DNA of 5,800 nt from Caldithrix sp. (lineage in GTDB: Bacteria > Zhuqueibacterota > Zhuqueibacteria > Oceanimicrobiales > Oceanimicrobiaceae), in NCBI GenBank assembly GCA_004357015.1, contig SMXE01000251.1:1-5800 (forward strand). Direction: 5' to 3'. The notes under the pieces are model-generated. The model saw nothing but the letters and a program-made list of their open reading frames with translations, was not told the origin of the DNA and searched no databases. Below, one piece after another: positions 1-5,800 of this stretch. The stretch's first letter is position 1. Every line of letters begins with the position of its first letter. Made by a program: the position numbers and the translations under genes.

Positions 1-1871
1 ATCAATTCTGTCGAGACCGCCGCTCTGAGCAAAGAATGGCGACGCGGCTCAGCAATGGACGCCAGCACGCGTTCCACCTCAAGCGCCTCGTGCGATGAAA
101 ACAGGCTCTCTGTGCTGTAGAGCACACTATTGACCTTCAGCCGCTTCAAAGCAGCCTGGATCTTACCTGCATCCGCGTTCGCCCGCACCAGCACAGCGAT
201 GTGTTTCTCCAATAGCTTGTTTTCACCGATGAAAGCTTTTTCGTCTCTACCCAGGTTGAGCAGCCGCACAATTTCAGCCGCGACTGCTGCGATGATGAAT
301 GTTTTGGTTTCGGCATTATTGAGCCTCTTGCCGGTCTGGCTGGCCGTTGCCGGGTCGACAAACCAGAGCTGCAGCGGCGCGTTCGATACAGCTTGATCCC
401 GGAATCTGAGTTCGGCTGCGTTATCCCTTTCAGCCGGGCGGGCGGCCTGGAAGGGAACCTGTTCATAGAGGAAAGCCTCCTCCTTATTTACATCTTGAAA
501 AATCGCATTGACAGCAGAAATCAGCTTGGGTTCGGAGCGGTAATTGGTGGTCAATGTGAACCGGTTGCGCGCAGTAATTCTTTCCTTGGCCTCCATGTAC
601 GCAAAAATGTCCGCCCCCCGAAAGCCGTAAATGGCCTGTTTCGGGTCGCCAATCAGGAAGAGGGTGCTGTCCGGATGGGCGAAAATGGTCTTAAAAATAT
701 CGTATTGAACACGGTCCGTATCCTGGAACTCATCGATGAGCGCGGCTTTGTACTTTTCGCGAACCGTTCGCGCCAGTGCAGCGTTGCCCTCGAGGGCGGT
801 GTGCAAATTCCCCAGCAGATCATCGAAATAGAAAATGTTCTTTTCCTGCTTGCGTTTCCTGAGTTCTTCGCGGGTGTACTCGAACAGTCCTTTTTTGAGC
901 GCGATGAGACGCCCGGCATAGCACGATTCCAGCTCTTCAAAATCAGCATGATGTTGCAGGCAAATATCCAGAACTGAATGAGTTGGGGGGGAATGACCTT
1001 TGAGCGTGCCTTTTTCAAGACCCTTGGCGGTAAACATGCTGAAGTCGTTAAACAGATCAGGGTTAGGCGTGGCGGGTGCAAGATACGCGTCCATGTTGAT
1101 TCGCCACAATTTGATTTTTGCAGAATCGTATTTTTTGGACAACCCGGAATGTTCCTCGAGCATCCTGGTCACACTATCCCAGGAAGTTGACCATGTCTTG
1201 CGCAGAAGACCATAAGAAGCGATGAAGTCTCGTTCTTCCGTGTCGCAATCTTTTGGCGTGGCATCCGGAATGATCTTGACTTTTTGTACGCCAACCTTGT
1301 TGCCGAGCAGCTTGAAAAGTCTTTCCGGACTCAATTTGGCAAGGGCGTAGCGCAGGAACAGACCTGACTGCTGACTGACATTTTTTCGCCAGAAATCTTC
1401 TACGATTTCTTTGAGCAGGGTGGTCTGCTCTGTGATAAGCTCTGTGTCGAACAGGCCGCCGCTCTCAAAGGCGCTTTCCACCAGAACGCGGTTGCAGAAC
1501 TTGTGGATGGTGAAAATCGCCGCTTCGTCAAATTCCTGAATGGCCTTTTCCAGCCATTCTTCGGCTCTGTCGCGATGGGCGGTCTCAAAATGTTCGACAT
1601 ACGATTTGATGAATTGATCCTCTGTCGGCCGGCCTCTAAAAGCTGCCCGCGTCTGCATAAGGACTTTCTGAATCCGGTCATTCAGTTCGTTGGTCGCGGC
1701 TTCGGTAAAGGTGACAACCAGAATCTGGTCAACCTCGAGGTGTCTTTCGAGAAGAAGTCGAAGAAATAGCCGGCTGATGGTGAATGTCTTGCCCGTGCCG
1801 GCGCTGGCCTCAATGAGATTCTGACCGCTGAGCGGCCCGTTTCTCAGGTCGAAGTCATTAAATGTGGTCAA
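1..1871 (-). CDS. recB: RecBCD subunit RecB, N-terminal helicase half (partial, C-terminus beyond window)
   Basis: RecB is the 3'-to-5' superfamily 1A helicase and nuclease subunit of the RecBCD enzyme. I translated the minus strand codon by codon: the frame is open for 623 codons from the TTG at 1871-1869 to the window edge, with no frameshift. Visible helicase motifs: Walker A ASAGTGKT (residues 22-29, K28), motif Ia VVTFTEAAT (52-60), FTIHKFC (120-126), Walker B with IDEFQD (379-384), motif III IGDPKQAIYGFRGADI (407-422) and motif IV LTTNYRS (440-446). The 253-residue gap between FTIHKFC and Walker B is the RecB-specific insertion; Walker B sits about 45 residues earlier than in E. coli RecB, so this insertion is shorter. 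E. coli RecB is about 1180 residues, so roughly half is missing, including the C-terminal nuclease domain, which cannot be assessed. The TTG start is chosen because it lies just ahead of the conserved N-terminus, overlaps the recC stop, has a well-placed ribosome binding site, and the nearby ATG is out of frame. Other UvrD-family helicases are excluded by the adjacent recC and the RecB-type motif wording. Confidence 0.96.
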   Translation of the reverse strand, partial: MTTFNDFDLRNGPLSGQNLIEASAGTGKTFTISRLFLRLLLERHLEVDQILVVTFTEAATNELNDRIQKVLMQTRAAFRGRPTEDQFIKSYVEHFETAHRDRAEEWLEKAIQEFDEAAIFTIHKFCNRVLVESAFESGGLFDTELITEQTTLLKEIVEDFWRKNVSQQSGLFLRYALAKLSPERLFKLLGNKVGVQKVKIIPDATPKDCDTEERDFIASYGLLRKTWSTSWDSVTRMLEEHSGLSKKYDSAKIKLWRINMDAYLAPATPNPDLFNDFSMFTAKGLEKGTLKGHSPPTHSVLDICLQHHADFEELESCYAGRLIALKKGLFEYTREELRKRKQEKNIFYFDDLLGNLHTALEGNAALARTVREKYKAALIDEFQDTDRVQYDIFKTIFAHPDSTLFLIGDPKQAIYGFRGADIFAYMEAKERITARNRFTLTTNYRSEPKLISAVNAIFQDVNKEEAFLYEQVPFQAARPAERDNAAELRFRDQAVSNAPLQLWFVDPATASQTGKRLNNAETKTFIIAAVAAEIVRLLNLGRDEKAFIGENKLLEKHIAVLVRANADAGKIQAALKRLKVNSVLYSTESLFSSHEALEVERVLASIAEPRRHSLLRAAVSTEL

Positions 1872-4800
1872 CTTAAGTCCTTCTGATATTTAAGGAGCGG
1901 TTCCCAGATACCCTGAGCCAGCATTTTGAACTCCTCGTTCAGGGCATTTTCCTCGTACCCGAAGCAGCGCTGAAAATACGGGTCATCTCGCTCACCGGGT
2001 GGCCAGCCGCCCGCGCGTTGGTCACCGACCCACACTTGTGCTGCCGCCTTCAAAGCATCAAGCTCGTCCTTCTTAGGATTACTCAGCTTTTGAACGTACT
2101 CAAGGGCTGAGTCAGGAAAGAAACGCAATGGCTTCCGCAGACCGTGCCAGTAAATTTCCAGGAGGTTTGTCAGGATTTTGCCCGGATTGGTCACGGTTTC
2201 CAGGCACCGGCAGAGCCACACGCCTTCTTTGGCGCTGTTGACGCCTATCAGGATGGTTGTTCCGGGATAACCGGGTGCTGCCTGACTTGAGAGGGCGAGA
2301 TGATGAAGCCAGGCCCGCAGGAGGTCTTTGGCTTTTATTTTCGCATATCGATACAGAATATGCACATCTGCATAAATATCTTCAATAGTGCCAGTCAGAT
2401 GAAACGCCCCCAGCGCAAGATCGATGTTCAGGGGTGCCAATGGCTTCTTTTGCAGGTACGGCTCTGTCTTCTTTACGAAGTAGTCTACCTTTTGGCTTAA
2501 AGCGTCATATTCACTGTCGCCGGCCCGCCCGTGTGGCAGCTCTCCGGACTGCAGGCGAGCACTCTTGTATCCGGCTTCGTCCTCACCCGCGCGCTTCTTT
2601 TCTAACATGCCGGTGGCGATCAGGTAGCGGTCGAGTCCGTACAGAGAAAAGGATTCTTTCTCTGTCATGTTTTGCACCGCGTCGTACAGCTTCACCCCCA
2701 GTCTCTTGTTGAAGAGATGCTCGACAGGATTACGAAAAAAGCGGTACAGGTCATTGAGGGTGACTTGCCGCAAGGATTCATCCGGCTCGGGCAGCGGGTT
2801 GGCGAAGAACACCGGAGGCCCGTCCGTGGATGAGAGCAGGGTTTCGGCGGCAACTTTATTCTCCTCCGAATAACTAAAATACTGCTCGCTTTTTTCGCCG
2901 CCGCCAAAATAAACCGGACTGAACGCTTGCAGCTTATGTTTGACGGTCAAATGCTCGGCAATTTTTCGGTCAGGCATTTCATAATTCGTTTCGATGTACT
3001 CCAGCAACTCGCTCACCACCACCGATGGCGGGATGACGCTGTTGTCTTTAATACTCTGGCCGACGTAACTGATGTAGAGGGTCTCGCGCGCCGAGATCAG
3101 GGATTCGAGAAACAAATAACGGTCGTCGTGGCGGCGGGAACGGTCGCCTGCCTGGTGTTTTTGCGCCATGAGATCAAATCCCAGTGCACGGCTGCTGCGC
3201 GGATAGGCGCCGTTGTTCATGCCGATAAGGCAGACAACTTTGGCCGGGATGCTGCGCATGGGCAGCATGGAACAGAAAGTGACGCCGCCGGTGAGAAAGC
3301 CGAAGCCGTAGCCCTCGCTGTGCAGCTTGGTCTGCAAGTGGTACTTCACAAGCCGCAGCTCAATGGCCTCATCAAATCCGGACTGCTGCTGGAAGTCGTC
3401 AAAGTCCGCCAGCGCGCGCCGGACCACCTGTACCTGGGCAGCGTTTTCATCATCGACGGCAAAGAAGGCGTCGAGAATGGCTTCGAGGGCTGCGCGCCAC
3501 TCTTGCAAGCTGCGTTTGCGGCCTAAAGCTGCAATGCGCTCGAACAGGCGCTGAATGAAGTCGAGGAAATCGCCGAGCACTTCGGCCCGGTCGCCTTCAA
3601 CTCCGTCGTATGGGACGATAGCATCGTGGTAAACCTGGTCATCATTTCCGGGCAGCGCGTAGCCCAGCAGCAGTCGGTCCAGGCCGGCTTGCCACGTGTT
3701 CTGGGGATATTCCGGCAGCCCAAGTTTGCCGCGCTGTTTGGCGTCTTTGGCCCAACGGATTCTCGTTTCCCGCACCCAGTACTGAATCAGGTCGAGATCG
3801 TTTTCTTTGATACCAAATTTGCTGCGAACGGCCGGCACCTCCAGCAGCGACATCACCTGCGCTGCGCCGTAACGGCTGCCGTGCAGATCGAGAATGGCGA
3901 AGAAGGTCTCGGCGATCTCGTTTTCCTGACGAAAGGAGCGGTCCGCAATACTGAACGGAATCCGCTTCGGGTCGTCCGCCGGCAGGTCGAACACGGTCTG
4001 AATGTAGGGTGCGTACGGCTCGATGTCCGGTGCCATGATGAGAATGTCGCCCGGCTTGAGGCCGTGGTTATTTTCGAAGAGGTCGAGCAGGTGATCCTGC
4101 AGCACCTCCACTTCCCGGCGCGGACTGTGGCAGGCGTGAATCCGGATAGAGCGATCTTTTTTCTCAATTTGGTTGTGGCCGCGGTTTTCCTGCAGAAACA
4201 AAATATCTGCCTGAATTCGGCGCAAAAGGCTGCTTTCTTCCGGCGGTGCAAACAAATCGCCATGTTCTTGCGGCTCGCGGTCCTGCAGCAGATTGAGGAA
4301 CTCGCCGCCTAACCGCCCCATGGAAGCGAGCAGGCTGTTTTTGCCCCCGGAAAAGTTCATTGCCAGTTGTGCATCCTGCCGTTTGGCTTCCTGCTCCTGC
4401 CGCTTACCCAGAATATCAGTCCAGAATTCCCGGCACGGATTCAGGAAAAAGACGTTGACCTCAGTGTGTCCGGAAAGGGCGTGCAACAGGTCCACATGAA
4501 ACGGCGGCAGGGCCGAGATGCCAAACACAGCCACGCGCTCGGGCAGGTCCAAATCTCCGGACTTTGTTTTCTGCAGGGTATCGAGCAGTATTTTTCCGAG
4601 GGCGGCGCGGTGCCGGTCCTCCCGTCCGCCCAGCAGCTCGCGCCAGAGCTCCGCCTGCCAGCGTTCATCGGGATTGCCGGGCGTGACGCCTTTTCCCCAC
4701 CTGAAGATCATTTCGTGCCGGTAAAGCGAGTACTGGTCGTAAAGATCCGCCAGACGGGCGGCGAGTTGCAACCGCTTCAAATTCCGGCCAGGTTCCTGCA

Positions 4801-5143
4801 AGTAGCGTTGGAGCTGCTGAAAAGCATCCCGCTTCAGGAGATCCGGCAGCACCTTCATGATGCGCCAGGTCAGGGCCGGCGGTTCAAAGCCGGTTTCGTT
4901 CGGTACGTTTTCGAGTATGCGCCGGACAATATCGTGCACAAATGTGTTGGGAAATGGGAAATCAACGTTGGCGCAGACGCCCTGTTTGCGGGCAAGTTCA
5001 AGAGAAAGCCAGCGTTGCATGCCGCGGCTCTGCACCACGATAGTTTCCGGTTGCAGCGGCGAAGACAGCGGCGTGCCGAGCGTTTCCGCCAGTGCTTCGG
5101 ACAGGTGCTCAAGACGGTTGCTGGTGAACAGGTTGATGGGCAT
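1868..5143 (-). CDS. recC: RecBCD subunit RecC, complete
   Basis: RecC is the scaffold subunit of RecBCD: it splits the DNA duplex, guides the 3' strand to the RecB nuclease and reads the Chi hotspot through a degenerate, inactive helicase-like fold. The product is 1091 residues, close to the 1122 of E. coli RecC, so it is full length. The N-terminus (SNRLEHL, then VVQSRGMQRWL at 36-46 and ANVDFPFP at 58-65) aligns with E. coli RecC without gaps. Further signatures are DLYDQYSLYR (133-142), FGISALPP (207-214), CHSPRREVEVL (338-348), LPMRSIPAKVVCLIGMNNGAYPR (627-649), GDRSRRHDDRYLFLE (666-680) and, opening the C-terminal nuclease-like domain, FRNPVEHLFNKRLGV (803-817). The ATG at 5143 is preceded in frame by a TGA three codons upstream, so no longer form is possible; no good Shine-Dalgarno sequence precedes it. 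The stop TGA (1870-1868) overlaps the recB start. Several known Chi-contact positions are changed (see findings). Confidence 0.97.
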   Translation of the reverse strand: MPINLFTSNRLEHLSEALAETLGTPLSSPLQPETIVVQSRGMQRWLSLELARKQGVCANVDFPFPNTFVHDIVRRILENVPNETGFEPPALTWRIMKVLPDLLKRDAFQQLQRYLQEPGRNLKRLQLAARLADLYDQYSLYRHEMIFRWGKGVTPGNPDERWQAELWRELLGGREDRHRAALGKILLDTLQKTKSGDLDLPERVAVFGISALPPFHVDLLHALSGHTEVNVFFLNPCREFWTDILGKRQEQEAKRQDAQLAMNFSGGKNSLLASMGRLGGEFLNLLQDREPQEHGDLFAPPEESSLLRRIQADILFLQENRGHNQIEKKDRSIRIHACHSPRREVEVLQDHLLDLFENNHGLKPGDILIMAPDIEPYAPYIQTVFDLPADDPKRIPFSIADRSFRQENEIAETFFAILDLHGSRYGAAQVMSLLEVPAVRSKFGIKENDLDLIQYWVRETRIRWAKDAKQRGKLGLPEYPQNTWQAGLDRLLLGYALPGNDDQVYHDAIVPYDGVEGDRAEVLGDFLDFIQRLFERIAALGRKRSLQEWRAALEAILDAFFAVDDENAAQVQVVRRALADFDDFQQQSGFDEAIELRLVKYHLQTKLHSEGYGFGFLTGGVTFCSMLPMRSIPAKVVCLIGMNNGAYPRSSRALGFDLMAQKHQAGDRSRRHDDRYLFLESLISARETLYISYVGQSIKDNSVIPPSVVVSELLEYIETNYEMPDRKIAEHLTVKHKLQAFSPVYFGGGEKSEQYFSYSEENKVAAETLLSSTDGPPVFFANPLPEPDESLRQVTLNDLYRFFRNPVEHLFNKRLGVKLYDAVQNMTEKESFSLYGLDRYLIATGMLEKKRAGEDEAGYKSARLQSGELPHGRAGDSEYDALSQKVDYFVKKTEPYLQKKPLAPLNIDLALGAFHLTGTIEDIYADVHILYRYAKIKAKDLLRAWLHHLALSSQAAPGYPGTTILIGVNSAKEGVWLCRCLETVTNPGKILTNLLEIYWHGLRKPLRFFPDSALEYVQKLSNPKKDELDALKAAAQVWVGDQRAGGWPPGERDDPYFQRCFGYEENALNEEFKMLAQGIWEPLLKYQKDLS
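1878..1884 (-). promoter_or_regulatory. Ribosome binding site of recB inside the end of recC
   Basis: The minus strand reads AGAAGGA here, followed by six bases (CTTAAG) and then the TTG start of recB. The core AAGGA is a good match to the Shine-Dalgarno consensus at a suitable distance. It lies within the last codons of recC, and together with the TTGA overlap it supports both the non-ATG start and translational coupling of recB to recC. Confidence 0.7.
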
Positions 5144-5161
5144 GCGGGAATTTCAAGTCAA

Positions 5162-5189
5162 TCAATAGGGTGGAAGACGATTTTGTAAA
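5162..5189 (-). promoter_or_regulatory. Weak candidate promoter for recC
   Basis: In the 60-base gap ahead of recC the minus strand has TTTACA (5189-5184, five of six matches to a sigma-70 -35 box) and, after 16 bases, TATTGA (5167-5162, a poor -10 box). It would give a leader of only about a dozen bases. The alternative is that recC is read through from the toxin-antitoxin genes; nothing in the sequence decides between the two. Confidence 0.2.
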
Positions 5190-5198
5190 ATGTTTTCC
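5172..5198. repeat. Imperfect inverted repeat between the antitoxin-like gene and recC
   Basis: Seven bases GGAAGAC (5172-5178) face GTTTTCC (5192-5198), with one G-T pair; inside them ATTTT (5180-5184) faces AAAAT (5187-5191), and position 5179 is bulged. The stem is AT-rich and has no T run after it on either strand, so it is not a convincing intrinsic terminator. It could be a weak hairpin or an operator-like dyad, or chance in AT-rich DNA. Confidence 0.35.
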
Positions 5199-5203
5199 AG
5201 GTG

Positions 5204-5380
5204 CTAAGAGTCGGTTCCTTCTATCTGAAGCCGCTTGATTGGGAGGGAAACTGTTTGAATACCGCTTTTCATTTCCCGTTCTTTCAAATCACCATAAATG
5301 GATTTCAAATCAAAATTAAACTTTTGTGCGTGTTCCTCTCGAATTTTATGAATCTCATCAACAATAGGGTCATGCCACAT
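5204..5380 (-). CDS. Small antitoxin-like partner of the PIN-domain protein
   Basis: A 58-residue hydrophilic protein beginning MWHDPIVDEIHKIREEHA and continuing KFNFDLKSIYGDLKEREMKSG (20-40) to a short tail with SLPIKR (45-50). From memory, small proteins of this pattern (MW-DPIVEE-R--RE, then F-YDL--I--DL) are often encoded next to PIN-domain genes and are taken to be antitoxins; I cannot name a family. It has no recognisable helix-turn-helix or AbrB-type DNA-binding motif; most of the chain looks helical and charged, which would suit wrapping around a toxin. The ATG at 5380 is chosen over a TTG 33 bases further upstream because it has a good Shine-Dalgarno sequence and starts at the conserved MW-DPIV. 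It begins two bases after the toxin-like gene stops, so the two are almost certainly one transcript. Proposed role: neutralising the PIN RNase. This is inferred from family and position. Confidence 0.8.
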   Translation of the reverse strand: MWHDPIVDEIHKIREEHAQKFNFDLKSIYGDLKEREMKSGIQTVSLPIKRLQIEGTDS

Positions 5381-5382
5381 AA

Positions 5383-5800
5383 TTACTCTCCCATAAGTTC
5401 GTAAGGTGTACAAATAGTTGGGATTTCGTAGCCCTGCTCAAGACCAATCTTGGCAATTTTCTTCTGAATTTCCGCATTGGCCATGTGTTTGCAATTCCAT
5501 GTCAAAAGATAATCTATTCCATAAATAGTCGCAAGCGCTATGTGCAATGCGTCGTCCGATGCTTTTTGCGGCAATGCGTTTTGGCTGATAAAGGATTCAG
5601 CCAACTCCAATGCTTCGGTTCGTAATTCGAGCACTTGAAAATTCTGTATTACTCGTAAACGTTCACTTGCTGCCTCTTTCTCACCTTTAGCGCTTTCCTG
5701 AAGCACCAACTGAGAGATGTATAAATCGAAATGTGAGCGACGCTGTTGCCACCACTCATGAGTTACCTGTTTTTGTGCGGCGACAATTAAATCTCTACTC
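5383..5800 (-). CDS. PIN-domain toxin-like RNase, VapC-like (partial, N-terminus beyond window)
   Basis: PIN domains are metal-dependent RNases; VapC-type toxins use them to cleave RNA such as tRNA until bound by an antitoxin. The visible 138 residues run in frame from the right edge to the TAA at 5385-5383. They begin SRDLIVAAQKQVTHEWW, typical of residues near 15-35 in this subfamily, so about 15-20 residues with the first catalytic aspartate are missing. Visible active-site candidates are the glutamate in LVLQE (codon 5695-5697), the aspartates in SDDALHIALA (second at 5551-5553), and the asparagine in TWNCKH (5485-5499), which replaces the last acid as is usual in this group. The protein ends with PYELMGE. 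A TTG at 5709 could be mistaken for the start, but the upstream residues clearly belong to the domain. The pairing with the small downstream gene supports a toxin-antitoxin role; activity is inferred, and a non-toxic PIN nuclease remains possible. Confidence 0.88.
   Translation of the reverse strand, partial: SRDLIVAAQKQVTHEWWQQRRSHFDLYISQLVLQESAKGEKEAASERLRVIQNFQVLELRTEALELAESFISQNALPQKASDDALHIALATIYGIDYLLTWNCKHMANAEIQKKIAKIGLEQGYEIPTICTPYELMGE
5386..5392 (-). promoter_or_regulatory. Ribosome binding site of the antitoxin-like gene
   Basis: The minus strand reads GGGAGAG across the last codons of the upstream PIN gene, followed by TAATT and the ATG at 5380. The GGAG core is seven bases from the start codon. 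It decides the start of the small gene in favour of this ATG and shows the partner can be translated on its own, which fits a need for excess antitoxin. Confidence 0.65.

Noticed and set aside
1..1871. Possible frameshift or pseudogene in recB, because other frames show several overlapping short open stretches
   Set aside because: A full codon-by-codon reading of the recB frame gives no stop and all expected helicase motifs in order.
5117..5126. Chi-like sequence (GCTGGTGA) near the start of recC
   Set aside because: It lacks the last G of the E. coli octamer, and the altered RecC pocket makes the E. coli sequence a poor guide in this organism.
4367..5188. Plus-strand open frame of 273 codons, and others at 3626-4312, 2927-3526 and 393-977
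   Set aside because: They lie entirely or mostly opposite recC or recB, their products show no family pattern, and the minus-strand genes are unmistakable. GC-rich codons opposite a real gene commonly leave such frames open.
5201..5404. Plus-strand 67-codon open frame
   Set aside because: It is antisense to the antitoxin-like gene, has no ribosome binding site that I can see and no recognisable product.
5411..5413. TTG start giving a 69-residue antitoxin-like protein
   Set aside because: The ATG at 5380 has a good Shine-Dalgarno sequence and begins at the conserved part; the extra 11 residues would overlap the PIN gene and show no family pattern.
5707..5709. TTG as the start of a 108-residue PIN protein
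   Set aside because: The frame stays open to the window edge and the upstream residues (SRDLIVAAQKQVTHEWW...) match the N-terminal part of the PIN subfamily, so the true start lies beyond 5800.

Overview
This 5.8 kb window is almost entirely coding, and every gene I can support lies on the minus strand, so transcription runs from high to low coordinates. In transcription order it holds the last 138 codons of a PIN-domain toxin-like protein (start beyond position 5800), a 58-residue antitoxin-like protein (5204-5380), a complete recC (1868-5143), and the first 623 codons of recB (1-1871, C-terminal half off the left edge). No RNA gene, insertion sequence, CRISPR array or long non-coding stretch was found. 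The only intergenic gap longer than 2 bases is 60 bases between the antitoxin-like gene and recC.

Organism: RecB/RecC of this type with an E. coli-like RecC points to a Gram-negative bacterium. Hand counts give about 56% GC inside recC (4021-4200) and about 38% in the toxin-antitoxin segment (5201-5400). RecC has clear stretches of identity to the gammaproteobacterial protein but is divergent elsewhere, and recC and recB are directly adjacent without the ptrA gene of enterobacteria. A Desulfobacterota-like or other non-enteric lineage is possible, but I cannot fix the taxon from this window.

How the genes work together: RecC and RecB are two subunits of the RecBCD helicase-nuclease, which processes double-strand breaks for RecA-dependent recombination and degrades unprotected linear DNA such as phage genomes. 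The two genes overlap by four bases (TTGA), with a good ribosome binding site inside the end of recC, so they are very probably translationally coupled. recD, if present, would be expected further left, outside the window. The PIN protein and its small partner form a separate two-gene unit, toxin first, that looks like a type II toxin-antitoxin module of the VapC-like superfamily; its lower GC suggests it arrived independently of recCB.

The most interesting observation is in RecC. At positions that can be aligned without gaps to the E. coli Chi-recognition residues, the scaffold residues D133, L134, D136, Q137 and R142 are kept, but T40, Q44, L64 and W70 are replaced by R, R, F and H. This predicts a regulatory hotspot sequence different from the E. 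coli Chi octamer. I see no convincing wholly new system here.
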